A stretch of 64,000 bases of DNA from Nocardia yamanashiensis NBRC 100130 (GTDB taxonomy: Bacteria > Actinomycetota > Actinomycetes > Mycobacteriales > Mycobacteriaceae). The position numbers were made by a program, and so were the translations under genes. Below the pieces are notes generated by a model that did no database searches, was not told the DNA's origin, and was given only the letters and a program-made list of their open reading frames with translations. The stretch is from the NCBI RefSeq assembly GCF_001613325.1, contig NZ_BDCD01000021.1:186001-250000 (forward strand), given 5' to 3'. Positions within the stretch are counted from its first letter, which is position 1, and each line of letters opens with the position of its first letter. This document shows positions 45,206 through 55,604 of this stretch, in pieces.

Positions 45206-46081
45206 CTACTCCCACGCCCGTCCGTGATCGAGCAGGCTGTACAGGTATTTCCCGTAGCCGGAGCGCAGCAGCGGTTCCGCCAGCCTGCGCAGCTGTTCGT
45301 CGTCGATGAAGCCCATGCGCCAGGCCACTTCCTCGGGCACGCCGATCTTCAGGCCCTGCCGCTCCTCGATGGTGCGCACGTAATTGGCGGCGTCGAGCAG
45401 GGAATCGAAGGTGCCGGTGTCGAGCCAGGCGGTGCCGCGCGCCAGCACGTCCACCTGCAACCGGCCCTGTTCCAGATAGGTCCGGTTGATATCGGTGATC
45501 TCGTATTCGCCGCGATCGGAGGGCTTCAGATCGCGCGCGATGGCCAGCACGTCGTTGTCGTAGAAGTACAGCCCCGGAATCGCGTAGTTGGAGCGCGGCC
45601 GGACCGGCTTCTCCTCGATGGAGATGGCCTTGCCGTCGGCGAACTCCACCACGCCGTAGGCGGTCGGATCCGAGACCCGGTAGGCGAAGACCGCGCCGCC
45701 GTCGATGTCGTGGAAGCGATTCAGCCGCATGCCGAGCCCGGGGCCGTGGAAGATATTGTCGCCCAGCACCAGTGCCGCGGAGTCGGTGCCGATATGGTCC
45801 GCGCCGAGCACGAAGGCCCGCGCCAGTCCGTCGGGTTCCGGCTGCACCACATAGGAAATGGACAGCCCGAACTGGCTGCCGTCGCCCAGCAGGCGCGCGA
45901 AGGCGGCGCTGTCCTCGGGTGTGGTGATGACCAGGATGTCCCGGATCCCCGCCAGCATGAGCGTGGACAGGGGGTAGTAGACCATCGGCTTGTCGTAGAC
46001 CGGGACCAGCTGCTTGCTCACTCCGCGCGTGATCGGATGCAGCCGCGAGCCCGTGCCACCGGCCAGGATGATTCCGCGCAT
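45206..46081 (-). CDS. rmlA: Glucose-1-phosphate thymidylyltransferase RmlA
   Basis: 291 residues from ATG 46081-46079 (start MRGIILAGG); the open frame runs 11 codons further upstream. Nucleotidyltransferase signature [16 protein letters not shown], then [27 protein letters not shown] and the EEKP segment. It makes dTDP-glucose from dTTP and glucose-1-phosphate, the first step to dTDP-rhamnose. Upstream gene of the rmlA-rmlC pair. Divergent from the lipase gene with about 245 bp between them. Confidence 0.95.
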   Translation of the reverse strand: MRGIILAGGTGSRLHPITRGVSKQLVPVYDKPMVYYPLSTLMLAGIRDILVITTPEDSAAFARLLGDGSQFGLSISYVVQPEPDGLARAFVLGADHIGTDSAALVLGDNIFHGPGLGMRLNRFHDIDGGAVFAYRVSDPTAYGVVEFADGKAISIEEKPVRPRSNYAIPGLYFYDNDVLAIARDLKPSDRGEYEITDINRTYLEQGRLQVDVLARGTAWLDTGTFDSLLDAANYVRTIEERQGLKIGVPEEVAWRMGFIDDEQLRRLAEPLLRSGYGKYLYSLLDHGRAWE

Positions 46082-46327
46082 GTCACGACAGTCTGCCAGT
46101 TCGGTTCCGAGCATGACGGGTCAGGTTCCGAGTCGACGGCGAATCGGTCACGCCGGTTTGCCGCTATACGGAATGGTCCATAAGTGTTGCGTAGGTCACG
46201 TTCTCATGGTGTTCTGAAATGACGCTATGTGAGATGTCAGCGCCGACTCTCTTGCGCCGGGTCCGAGCCGCGTGCTCCGGTCCCCGGAACGAACGGCTCG
46301 GCGCGCCAACAACGAGGTAGGTGCGCG

Positions 46328-47305
46328 ATGACCAACGACACTGCGGTCGCGAATCCCGATCGAATCAGCGCGGCGGCGCGAGCGCTGGCCATGGCCTGCC
46401 GCACCATGATCCGGCCCGCGGGCGAATTGGTCCCCGTCACCATGGGATCCATGCCCGTCGCCCAGGCGGTGATCAACAATCTCGCCAAGATGCGTCCCGC
46501 TCCCCGGGGTGTGGAACGGGAACAGGTGCGGCTCAACGGCTTCCGCATGGAGATCGTGCGGCCCGCGGGCGCGCGCAAATCCCTGCGCGACGGCGCGATC
46601 ATGTACATGCACGGCGGCGGGTTCTTCCTGTGCGGCCTGGACACCCATCGGCCCGTGGTGGCGGCGCTGGCGCGCAAGACCGGGCTGCCGGTGGTGAGCA
46701 TCGAATACCGGCAGTTGCCCGACACCGATATCGCCGGTTCGGTCACCGACTGCCTCACCGCCTACAAATGGCTGCTGGCGCACGGCGTTCCGGCGTCGCG
46801 CATCGTCTTCGCCGGTGATTCGGCGGGCGGCTACATGACCTTCGCGACCGCCCTGCGCGCCCGCGACGCCGGGCTCCCGGTCCCCGCCGGACTGGTGGGC
46901 CTGTGTCCCGCACTGGATCTGGACTGCACCGAGAAGCGCGCCCACCCCAACTACCACCGTGATTCGCTGATCCCGCTGTCCGCGCTGGAGCAGGTGGTGG
47001 CGATCGGCGCGGCCCGCGACGGTTACCTGGATCCGCGTCTGTCCCCGGTCAACAATGTGCTGGCGGGCCTGCCCCCGGCCCTGCTCATCGTCGCCGAAGA
47101 CGAAGTCCTGCGCCGCGACAGCGAGATCATGGCCCAGCGGCTCGCCGAATCGGGCGTGCCCGCGACCCTGGAGGTCTGGCGCGGTCAGGTGCACGCCTTC
47201 ATGGCCATCTTCCCGAACATGCCGGAAAGCCGGGCCGCCCTGGCCCATGTGGCCCAATTCGTCCGCGCCCGAATCGATTCCACCCAGATCGCGCGTTCCG
47301 CCTAG
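46328..47305 (+). CDS. Alpha/beta hydrolase, hormone-sensitive-lipase family
   Basis: 325 residues from ATG 46328 with GAGGTAGGTG upstream; earlier in-frame starts lack similarity. HSL-type motifs: oxyanion MYMHGGGFFL, nucleophile GDSAGGYM, an acid in LIVAEDEVLRRDS and the catalytic histidine in GQVHAFM. It resembles mycobacterial Lip esterases. No signal peptide. Substrate not known; short-chain ester or lipid hydrolysis is typical. Converges on the glycine-rich secreted protein gene across a strong hairpin. Confidence 0.88.
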   Translation: MTNDTAVANPDRISAAARALAMACRTMIRPAGELVPVTMGSMPVAQAVINNLAKMRPAPRGVEREQVRLNGFRMEIVRPAGARKSLRDGAIMYMHGGGFFLCGLDTHRPVVAALARKTGLPVVSIEYRQLPDTDIAGSVTDCLTAYKWLLAHGVPASRIVFAGDSAGGYMTFATALRARDAGLPVPAGLVGLCPALDLDCTEKRAHPNYHRDSLIPLSALEQVVAIGAARDGYLDPRLSPVNNVLAGLPPALLIVAEDEVLRRDSEIMAQRLAESGVPATLEVWRGQVHAFMAIFPNMPESRAALAHVAQFVRARIDSTQIARSA

Positions 47306-47356
47306 ACGTCAGGCGGGGCCGTCTGAATCCGTTCGGCGGGACCGGCTGCAAAAAAG

Positions 47357-47393
47357 ACGAATCCCCACCCGGGTGGTCCGGGTGGGGATTCGT
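47357..47393. terminator. Bidirectional terminator hairpin
   Basis: Perfect 16-bp stem ACGAATCCCCACCCGG (47357-47372) and its complement (47378-47393) with a five-base loop. An A-run at 47350-47355 gives a T-run for the - strand gene. Confidence 0.9.
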
Positions 47394-47409
47394 TCGTACC
47401 GCGGCCGAA

Positions 47410-48111
47410 TTACTTGGCCGGGGCGGTGAAGGGCTGGTTGATGGTGGTGAAGTACTGCACGGCGGCGGCGATCGCGACCGGGGCGGTCACGAAGATCTGA
47501 CCGGCCAGCACACCCAGGAAGCCGACGGCGGCGGCACCGGCGATGCAACCACCGATCGGGCCCAGGCCGAACAGGGTGGCCAGCGCGCCGGTGGCGACGA
47601 CGCCGAGGGCCGCACCCGCGACACAGCCGAGGGCCGCGCCGCCGATACCACCGACCAGGGTGCCGATGGTGGCGCCCATGGAGATGGTGTCCTTCAGGCG
47701 GTTCCAGGCGGCCTGCTCACGGTCGTACTCGTTCTTCCAGGGAGCCTGGTTCTCGTACGGCAGGGCGACGGGCTTGTAGACGGCGTGCGCCTCGTCGTAC
47801 TGCGGGGTCAGGGTGGCGGTGTTGCCGGCGATCTCGGCGGCGATCGGGAACTCGAAGTCGTCGACGCGGAACTTCAGCTCGGTGCCGGCGACGGTGGTGC
47901 CGTTGGCGGCCTGGATCTTGAAGACGCCGTTGTCGTTGACCAGCGAGCCGACGTCGGTCCGGATGACGACCTGGCCGTTCTCGGACTGGGTGGCGGCGTA
48001 GTTGACGGCGCCGTTGTCGGCCGCGGCCGGGGCGGCGTTCACGGTGCCGGCGGTGACGCCCATGGCAGCGATCAGCAGCGCCGAGGTAGCGGCGAATTTC
48101 CTCATCAGCAT
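47410..48111 (-). CDS. Secreted protein with glycine-rich C-terminus, copy B
   Basis: 233 residues from ATG 48111-48109 (MLMRKFAATS) with GAGG upstream; ATG 48105 is an alternative. Signal peptide ends near NAAPA. The mature domain has the same core as copy A: FRVDDFEFPIAAEIAGNTATLTP, HAVYKPVALPYE and AAWNRL. A Gly/Ala-rich hydrophobic region from ~residue 148 follows (GATIGTLVGGIGGAALGCVAG), with an AAVQYFTTI tail also shared with copy A (AAVQYFATI). The long upstream region and terminator suggest a stand-alone gene. Membrane-inserting or surface-layer function is possible, but nothing in the sequence fixes it. Confidence 0.8.
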   Translation of the reverse strand: MLMRKFAATSALLIAAMGVTAGTVNAAPAAADNGAVNYAATQSENGQVVIRTDVGSLVNDNGVFKIQAANGTTVAGTELKFRVDDFEFPIAAEIAGNTATLTPQYDEAHAVYKPVALPYENQAPWKNEYDREQAAWNRLKDTISMGATIGTLVGGIGGAALGCVAGAALGVVATGALATLFGLGPIGGCIAGAAAVGFLGVLAGQIFVTAPVAIAAAVQYFTTINQPFTAPAK

Positions 48112-49550
<1,439 letters not shown>

Positions 49551-49594
49551 GCCGTCAACCGACCCGCGCGGTACTCCGCGAACGCCATTTCCGC

Positions 49595-49622
49595 ACCCAT
49601 CGCCGACATCGCGGCGATGGGT
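49595..49622. terminator. Hairpin between rmlB and DUF2142 gene
   Basis: Perfect 11-bp stem ACCCATCGCCG (49595-49605) and its complement (49612-49622), six-base loop, between convergent genes. Confidence 0.72.
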
Positions 49623-49629
49623 CGCGAAA

Positions 49630-51240
49630 TCAGCCCCAGACGATGGTGGAGTACTTCACCACGGCGGCGATCAGGGCGATGGACGTCGCCGCCACCACCG
49701 TGATGGCCGGACCGCGCGTGGGGACCCGGCCCTCGGAGTCGGTGAGCCGCAACGGCATCCAGCGCAACACCACAGCGAATCCGAGAATGGTGAGCGGCAC
49801 GAAGTACCGGCCCTGGACGCCGTCGATAATGAAATAGCCGACGGGCGTGAAGGACATGTACAGCGTCACATAGATCATCGCGACGCTCGCCAGAATCGTC
49901 AGCGCCACCACCCAGGTGCGCAGCCGGTTGGCGTTCGCGGCGGTGAAACGATCCGCGATGCCGATGCTGACGGTGAACGCCAGCAGGCTCGCCACGATGG
50001 TCAGCGCGGGCACGTCGATATAGGCGAAGCCGAGCTCACCGAAGAACTGGGTGAACCAGCGCTGATCGCGGCGGGCGATGGAATCGCCGAACACGGACAG
50101 GAATTGCAGCGGATCGCCGAGGATCTCCTTCAGCTGATCGCCCGGGCGCACCGAACCCCACTGGTTCTCCGGCCGCATCAGGCTCATGCCGTCCCCGGTC
50201 GGTGCGGCGATCTTCATCCACACCGCGAAGGACAGCCCGCCGACGGCCGCGGCCGCCCACGGCAGCACGCGCTGCCACACCGCTACCCGGTCGGTCCCGC
50301 CGAAACCGAAGCGGCTCGGCGGAATCAGCACGGTCAGCATGGCGATCAGCACGTAGGTCGGCTTGCACACCGGCAGCAGCACGGTGGCGGCCAGCGCCGC
50401 CACGGTTTCCGGCTTGGACAGCCGCTGCCCGAGGAACAGGCCCTTGACCACCGCGATCGAAACCAGCACGGCCAGTGCGTTGGTCACGGTGTCGGCGGTG
50501 ACGGTGCCCGCCTGGAACAGCGCGATGGGCAGCACCGCGACGGTGAACGCCAGCCACTGCACCCGATGCCCGCGCAGCATGCGCAGCGCGAAACCGACGA
50601 TCACCAGGTAGGCCAGCAGCCCGGCCCAGCGGGTGGCCAGCACGGTGCCGCCGACGCTCAGGTCGAGGGCCTGTGCGATCCGCAGCCCGGCCGCGGGCGG
50701 CAGGTACGGGACAGGGGAGTAGGCCGCGGTATTGGTGAACCAGACCTGGGTGGTGGTGGCCGAGACCGGGGCGGCGCCGAGCAGGTCGTAGGCCTTGCGA
50801 TCGGCGACCATCGGCTCGGGTTCGTCATTGTTGTTGCGGTAGTCGTCGAACGCGTAGCTCATCAGCGCGTCGATGCTGACCGGAACGTCGCCGCCCCAGG
50901 CCGGGCCGCGATCGTCATGGATCTTCTGGGGCAGGAAACCGCCCTGCGAGACCTGGTAGGCGCGGCCGAACTGGGTGATCTCGTCGTGGCCCCAGAACGG
51001 CGGGGTGAGCACCGACCAGACCGCGCCGAAGATGCCCGCGATCAGCACGAAAGCCACTGCGGCAGCGCCGAAACGCGAGTCCACGCGCTCGAACAGGCTG
51101 CCCCGCGGGGCGGCCGGCGCCGGTTCCGCCTGCGCGGCAGCCGTTTCCGGCGCGGCGGTGGCGGATTCGGCTGGGGCGGCGGTCGTTTCCGGCCGCTCCT
51201 GCTCGGGTTCGGTGGTCTCGGGTGTTTCGCGAACCGTCAT
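49630..51240 (-). CDS. DUF2142-type polytopic membrane protein, GT-C-like
   Basis: 536 residues. An N-terminal ~48-residue Glu/Pro/Ala/Thr-rich cytoplasmic tail is followed by about 11-12 transmembrane helices. The first extracytoplasmic loop has TPPFWGHDEITQFGRAYQVSQGG, matching the DUF2142/GT-C pattern with an acidic pair near the membrane. Its ATG overlaps the TGA of the upstream GT2 gene by four bases (ATGA), so the two are translationally coupled. The best inference is a sugar transferase using the polyprenyl-phosphate sugar made by that GT2. Acceptor unknown. Confidence 0.8.
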   Translation of the reverse strand: MTVRETPETTEPEQERPETTAAPAESATAAPETAAAQAEPAPAAPRGSLFERVDSRFGAAAVAFVLIAGIFGAVWSVLTPPFWGHDEITQFGRAYQVSQGGFLPQKIHDDRGPAWGGDVPVSIDALMSYAFDDYRNNNDEPEPMVADRKAYDLLGAAPVSATTTQVWFTNTAAYSPVPYLPPAAGLRIAQALDLSVGGTVLATRWAGLLAYLVIVGFALRMLRGHRVQWLAFTVAVLPIALFQAGTVTADTVTNALAVLVSIAVVKGLFLGQRLSKPETVAALAATVLLPVCKPTYVLIAMLTVLIPPSRFGFGGTDRVAVWQRVLPWAAAAVGGLSFAVWMKIAAPTGDGMSLMRPENQWGSVRPGDQLKEILGDPLQFLSVFGDSIARRDQRWFTQFFGELGFAYIDVPALTIVASLLAFTVSIGIADRFTAANANRLRTWVVALTILASVAMIYVTLYMSFTPVGYFIIDGVQGRYFVPLTILGFAVVLRWMPLRLTDSEGRVPTRGPAITVVAATSIALIAAVVKYSTIVWG

Positions 51241-52211
51241 CGCCGCGATCCGCCGATGCGCTCGACCACGGGTTCGGTTTCACCGACCGCCGTGTAGCGC
51301 AGGTAGACCAGCCGGGCCGCCTCGTGCCGGGAACGCTTGATGCCGTCCAGGATCAGCCCCGCCGTCCAGGCCAGGCTGCCCAGCAGCAGCAGCGTGAAGC
51401 CGAGGAACAGCGTCGGGAAACGCGGCACCTCGTGGATCCGGTAGAACTCGATCACGATCGGAGTGATCAGGATGATCGAGATGATCCAGGCCAGGGTGCC
51501 GAACAGGCCGTAGAACGCGACCGGCCGCTCGTGCCGGGCCAGGCCGACGATCAGCCGCAGGATCTTGAAGCCGTCGTGATAGGTGCGCAGCTTGGATTCG
51601 CTGCCCGCCGGGCGATCCTTGAAGCCGACCGGCACCGCGGTCTGCGGCACCCGCAGATGCTGCGAATGCACCGTCAGCTCGGTCTCGATCTCGAATTCGC
51701 GCGAGACCGCCGGGAAGCTCTTCACGAACCGCCGCGAGAACACGCGGTAGCCGGACAGCATGTCCTCGACGTTCTCGCCGAACACCTTGCCGACCACGCC
51801 GTTGAGCACCTTGTTGCCGGTCTCGTGGCCGGCCCGGTAGGCGCTCTCGCCCTCCAGTTCGCGGCGCACGCCCAGCACGTGGTCGTACGGGCCGTCGAGC
51901 AAAGTCTTGATCATGAGCGGCGCGGCGGCCGCGTCGTAGGTGTCGTCGCCGTCGACCATCAAATAGATGTCGGCCTCGATATCGGCGAAGGCGCGGCGGA
52001 CCACATTGCCCTTGCCCTTGCGATATTCGGTGCGCACGATCGCCCCCGCTTCGCGCGCGCGTTCCGCGGTCGCGTCGGTCGAGCGATTGTCGTAGACGTA
52101 TACGACGATGCCCGGTACGGCGGCCTTCAGGTCGGTGACGACTTTCGCGACCGCTGCCTCTTCGTTGTGGCACGGCACGATGGCGGCAATGCGAAGCTCG
52201 GTGGAGTCCAC
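51237..52211 (-). CDS. GT2 polyprenyl-phosphate glycosyltransferase (GtrB-like)
   Basis: 324 residues from GTG 52211-52209 with GAGG upstream; the frame stays open through the dispersed repeat to 52733, but that part has no similarity. GT2 domain (residues ~1-215) with AAIVPCHNEEAAVAKVV, VYDNRSTDATAERA and the DxD-like MVDGDDTYD. Two C-terminal transmembrane helices follow (~230-300), as in GtrB/bactoprenol glucosyltransferases. It probably transfers a sugar from a nucleotide donor to a polyprenyl phosphate on the inner face. Coupled to the DUF2142 gene and divergent from a GtrA gene, giving all three parts of a Gtr-like system. Confidence 0.87.
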   Translation of the reverse strand: MDSTELRIAAIVPCHNEEAAVAKVVTDLKAAVPGIVVYVYDNRSTDATAERAREAGAIVRTEYRKGKGNVVRRAFADIEADIYLMVDGDDTYDAAAAPLMIKTLLDGPYDHVLGVRRELEGESAYRAGHETGNKVLNGVVGKVFGENVEDMLSGYRVFSRRFVKSFPAVSREFEIETELTVHSQHLRVPQTAVPVGFKDRPAGSESKLRTYHDGFKILRLIVGLARHERPVAFYGLFGTLAWIISIILITPIVIEFYRIHEVPRFPTLFLGFTLLLLGSLAWTAGLILDGIKRSRHEAARLVYLRYTAVGETEPVVERIGGSRR

Positions 52212-52296
52212 CCGGTCAATCCTCTGATCGGAAGGCGAATACGAACACGGGGAGGGTACCCGACCTTTGGGCGGAGCATGTGCGGAGCGCCCCGCA

Positions 52297-52413
52297 GTTC
52301 GCGGCCCGGCTCGTTCTGGACTGAGTGGAGCGGAGGAGCGAAGCGGGGGAGCGGAGGGAGGGAAGAACGAGACTTTGGGGCCGCGAACCCGCCCGGAGCG
52401 TAGCGGAGGGCAA
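52297..52413 (+). repeat. Dispersed nested inverted-repeat element, copy 2
   Basis: Same structure as the copy at 4000-4115: outer arms GTTCGCGGCC (52297-52306) and GGCCGCGAAC (52379-52388), inner arms CTCGTTCT (52310-52317) and AGAACGAG (52364-52371), the same purine-rich core, and the 3' flank to GAGGGCAA at 52413. Differences are a few bases around the inner arms and flank. It fills much of the gap between divergent GT2 and GtrA genes and ends 32 bp before the GtrA start. Confidence 0.85.
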
Positions 52414-52445
52414 AATGTCTCAGCGTGTCCAGCAGTGAGGCCCGA

Positions 52446-52937
52446 ATGTCCGAGGCGGAGTCGGCGATCGTGAGTGAACCCAAGACCCTCGGCGGGCGTG
52501 TGAAAGCGCTCCTGAGCGGTGGCATCGGCGCATTCGTGGTGGTCGGGGGCATCGGATTCCTGGTCGACGCGGGCACCTACAACGCGCTGGTGTTCTGGGG
52601 CGGCGACGGGCCGATGCACGACGCGCCCGTGCCGGCGAAGATCATCGCGATTCTCACCGCCACCGTGGTCACCTATTTCGGCAACAAATGGTGGACCTAT
52701 TCCGATCACGAGAGCGGCAATAACGGCCGTCACATAGTCGTATACGCACTTCTCAACGTGATCGCCATCGGCTTGCAGGCGGCCTGCCTCGGCTTCTCCC
52801 GCTATGTGCTCGGACTGGACAGTCCCTTGGCGGACAACATCTCTGGCACCTTGGTCGGTCAGGCCGTCGCCATGGGGTTCCGTTACTGGGCATACGGGAA
52901 ATTCGTCTTCACCGGCAGCCGGGAAAATCGGGAGTGA
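52446..52937 (+). CDS. GtrA-family membrane protein
   Basis: 163 residues from ATG 52446 with GTGAGG upstream; a GTG at 52425 is an alternative. Four transmembrane helices: GGIGAFVVVGGIGFLVDAGTYNAL, AKIIAILTATVVTYFGNKWWTYS, ALLNVIAIGLQAACLGF and GTLVGQAVAMGFRYWAYGKFVF. The FGNKWWTY segment is the family's conserved turn. Proposed to flip or help present a polyprenyl-phosphate sugar; the divergent GtrB-like gene and the DUF2142 gene would be its partners. Distinct from the Rv3789-like GtrA at 30075-30530. Confidence 0.88.
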   Translation: MSEAESAIVSEPKTLGGRVKALLSGGIGAFVVVGGIGFLVDAGTYNALVFWGGDGPMHDAPVPAKIIAILTATVVTYFGNKWWTYSDHESGNNGRHIVVYALLNVIAIGLQAACLGFSRYVLGLDSPLADNISGTLVGQAVAMGFRYWAYGKFVFTGSRENRE

Positions 52938-53062
52938 CGCGGGTTCGCGCTGACGCGGGGCAAGCGCATTGATATCCTCGGCCCGCCGAGCGTGACAGTG
53001 GGAGTGCGACCACGTCGGGTGTGCCGGTGTCTGTTGTGTATTCGAGGGATGTCGAGGAATTC

Positions 53063-54964
53063 ATGGACGCGTCGGCTGGCCAAGCCGTGACCGAGATCAA
53101 CGACCGGCAGACCGCCGGAGCTCCGGCGACGCTACGTGCCGACCACGCCGCGCCCGAGCGGCTGGTGCTGGCCCGCGGCGTCTTCACCGGACCCGCGCCG
53201 AAGATCAGCGATGAGCTGTACGCGGTCGTCAAGGGCGGCAAGGCGCGCCGGGAACGGCTGAGCCTGCAGCTGGACAAGGGCGCGCACGCGCACACCAATA
53301 CCTACTTCGGGCGCTTCGCGGCCAGCTACTGGCAGCGCTGGACCAAGGTCACCGAGGTCGAGGTCGCCATGACGCTCGAGGTCGGCGGTAAGACCAAGGT
53401 GCGGCTCGCCGCCTCCGATATCGCCGGGCATCGGCGCGTCGTCGGCACCGCCGAGGTGCGCGAGAGCGGGCGCGTGGTGCTGGCCGCGCCGCTGGACATG
53501 TACATCGACGGCGGCGCGATGTGGGTGGAGATCGACGCCATCGGCGGCGAGGTCACCGTCAGCGATCTGGCCTGGACCGCGGCCGCGCCCGAGCAGGTGC
53601 GGCCGGTGGCCATCGCCATCTGCACCTTCAACCGGGCCCAGGACTGCGCGCACACCGTCGCCGCGCTCGCCTCCGATCCGACCGTGCTGTCGCTCATCGA
53701 CGCGGTGTACGTGGTCGACCAGGGCACCGATCTGGTCGAGAACCAGCCGCTGTTCGCCGAGACCCAGCCCAAGTTCGGCGACAAGCTGCGCTACATCCGG
53801 CAGCCGAATCTCGGTGGGGCGGGCGGTTTCACGCGCGGCCTGTACGAGGTGTCGGCCGCCAACGAGCACGCCGACGTCATCCTGATGGATGACGACATCC
53901 TGTGCGAGCCCGAAACCGTCTTGCGCATGAACGCTTTCGCGAACCTGACCGTGGAACCCACCCTGGTGGGCGCGCAGATGCTGTTCCTGTTCAACCCCGA
54001 CTACCTGAATGTCGGTGCGGAAGAGACGAATCTGGCCAAGCTGCGGCACGGCCAGAAGGTCTCCAAGGCGCTGCGCAACACCTCCATGCTCAAGAAGCAT
54101 CAGGAACGGCGCGTGGACGCCGGCTACAACGCCTGGTGGACCTGCCTGATCCCGGCCGAGGTGGTCAAGCGGATCGGCCTGCCCGTCCCCATCTTCTTCC
54201 AGTGGGACGACGTCGAATACGGCCTGCGCGCCCGCGAGCACGGTTTCGTCACCGTCACGCTCCCGAACGCCGCGGTTTGGCACGCCGACTTCTACTGGAA
54301 GGACTTCGACGACTGGGCGCGCTACTTCTCCTCGCGCAACTCGCTCATCGTCTCCTCCCTGCACCACGATCTGGACCCCAAAGCCGTTACCCGCCAGCTC
54401 TTCCGGGAGATCGGCGAATACCTGGTCGGCATGCAGTACGGTCTGGCCCACACCACCCTGCAGGGCATCGAGGACTATCTGCGCGGCCCGGAAGCGTTGC
54501 GCGACGGCGGTATCGAGGCGCTGGCCAAGGCCCGCACCTCCCGCAACGACTACCCCGAGACCATCAAGCACCCGGTCTCGGCCACCGATATCCCCAACGC
54601 GCACCTGCATCTGCGCCGGGCCGGCGGCGAACCCAGCCGCCCCCTGCTCATCCTGTTCAAGCGCGCCCTCAACCAGTGGACCGGCCGCACCATCCCCGGC
54701 CCGGTCAGCGTCACCCGTGAGGACGCGCACTGGTGGCACATCGGCCTGTTCGACCAGGTCGTCGTCACCGACGCCTCCCAGTCGGGCGTCCGGATCCGCA
54801 AGCGCGACAAGGAAACCGCCCGCCGCCTGTTGATCCGCGCCTACCGCGTCCTCAAGCAGCTCCGCAAGGACCTGCCCAGCCTCCAGCAACGCTGGCGCGC
54901 GGCGCTGCCGGAACTCACCTCCCGTGAGAACTGGGAACGCCTCTACGGCATCGACCAGAAGTGA
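53063..54964 (+). CDS. glfT2: Galactofuranosyltransferase GlfT2
   Basis: 633 residues from ATG 53063 with GAGGAATTC upstream; the frame is open from 53021. An N-terminal beta-sandwich domain (~1-165) is followed by a GT-A domain with IAICTFNRAQDC, LGGAGGFTRGL, the metal-binding DDD at 276-278 (LMDDDIL), the catalytic-base pair D382-D383 (QWDDVEYGLRARE) and H407 (AVWHADFYWKDFDDW). A helical C-terminal region of ~190 residues matches the tetramerising part of M. tuberculosis GlfT2. It polymerises galactan with alternating beta-1,5 and beta-1,6 links from UDP-galactofuranose. glf is not next to it here. Confidence 0.96.
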   Translation: MDASAGQAVTEINDRQTAGAPATLRADHAAPERLVLARGVFTGPAPKISDELYAVVKGGKARRERLSLQLDKGAHAHTNTYFGRFAASYWQRWTKVTEVEVAMTLEVGGKTKVRLAASDIAGHRRVVGTAEVRESGRVVLAAPLDMYIDGGAMWVEIDAIGGEVTVSDLAWTAAAPEQVRPVAIAICTFNRAQDCAHTVAALASDPTVLSLIDAVYVVDQGTDLVENQPLFAETQPKFGDKLRYIRQPNLGGAGGFTRGLYEVSAANEHADVILMDDDILCEPETVLRMNAFANLTVEPTLVGAQMLFLFNPDYLNVGAEETNLAKLRHGQKVSKALRNTSMLKKHQERRVDAGYNAWWTCLIPAEVVKRIGLPVPIFFQWDDVEYGLRAREHGFVTVTLPNAAVWHADFYWKDFDDWARYFSSRNSLIVSSLHHDLDPKAVTRQLFREIGEYLVGMQYGLAHTTLQGIEDYLRGPEALRDGGIEALAKARTSRNDYPETIKHPVSATDIPNAHLHLRRAGGEPSRPLLILFKRALNQWTGRTIPGPVSVTREDAHWWHIGLFDQVVVTDASQSGVRIRKRDKETARRLLIRAYRVLKQLRKDLPSLQQRWRAALPELTSRENWERLYGIDQK

Positions 54965-54970
54965 CGTTCG

Positions 54971-55002
54971 AGCGGCCCGCGATCCGATGATCCCGGGCCG
55001 CT
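54971..55002 (+). terminator. Terminator after glfT2
   Basis: AGCGGCCCG (54971-54979) pairs with CGGGCCGCT (54994-55002), with an inner GATC/GATC stem, then TGCCTTTT. It also faces the convergent TetR gene. Confidence 0.82.
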
Positions 55003-55009
55003 TGCCTTT

Positions 55010-55594
55010 TCACCGGCTCAGCAAGGTCCGGGTCGCGGCGGCGAGGTCTTCCTCCAGCCACTCGGGCAGGGTGTCCGCGTGGGCATGGCGGCGCAATGCC
55101 GCGTAGGGCAGATCCACCACGGCCCGGCTGACGGAGTCGATTTCGCGGGGTCCGTCCGAACCGAAGACGCCGCGCGCCACCCGGTGCAGCTGCTCGATGA
55201 GGGGCGCGTTCATCGTCGCGAGCCGGTCGCGGAATTCGGTGTCGGGGGCGCCGTCGAGCAGATCGCGGAAGCGCAGATTCAGCAGCAGCCGAGCGTCATC
55301 CGCGCATTCCCGGCCGAAGACGACCGAACCCACGGTCATGCCGACCGCGGCTTCCAGCGGGTCGTCGGTGTCCGTGCCCGCCATGACCCGCGACTGGAAG
55401 CGCTCCAGGGCGCGGATCCAGGCGGCGGTGAGCACGCCGTTCCGGTTGCCGAAGCGGTGATACAGCGTGCCCACCGGCGCGCCACTGGCCTCGGCGATGG
55501 CGGCGACGCTGGCCGCGCGCGGGCCGTCGCGCAGCACCAGCGTGCGGGCCGCGTCGAGGATCGTGTCCGTATCGTGCTTGCGAGGTGGCGCCAT
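55010..55594 (-). CDS. TetR-family transcriptional regulator
   Basis: 194 residues. The N-terminal HTH (residues ~8-55) is ILDAARTLVLRDGPRAASVAAIAEASGAPVGTLYHRFGNRNGVLTAAW. The ligand-binding domain is all-helical with no recognisable specificity. Its start codon adjoins a palindrome (55595-55604) in the 21-bp gap to the divergent gene at 55616, so it very likely represses both. Confidence 0.9.
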   Translation of the reverse strand: MAPPRKHDTDTILDAARTLVLRDGPRAASVAAIAEASGAPVGTLYHRFGNRNGVLTAAWIRALERFQSRVMAGTDTDDPLEAAVGMTVGSVVFGRECADDARLLLNLRFRDLLDGAPDTEFRDRLATMNAPLIEQLHRVARGVFGSDGPREIDSVSRAVVDLPYAALRRHAHADTLPEWLEEDLAAATRTLLSR

Positions 55595-55604
55595 GTACTA
55601 GTAC
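55595..55604. promoter_or_regulatory. Probable TetR operator
   Basis: Perfect 10-bp palindrome GTACTAGTAC, extended to 14 bp with one mismatch (ATGTACTAGTACGT), lying directly at the TetR start codon and 11 bp before the divergent ATG. Confidence 0.7.

Noticed and set aside
46082-46327. Possible second Crp site near TGTGAGATGTCAG (about 46228)
   Set aside because: Only the left arm matches; the right arm is not TCACA.
52212-52733. Extension of the GT2 frame through the dispersed repeat
   Set aside because: It would run through the repeat and antisense to GtrA. The GT2 fold starts at GTG 52211 with a suitable ribosome site.
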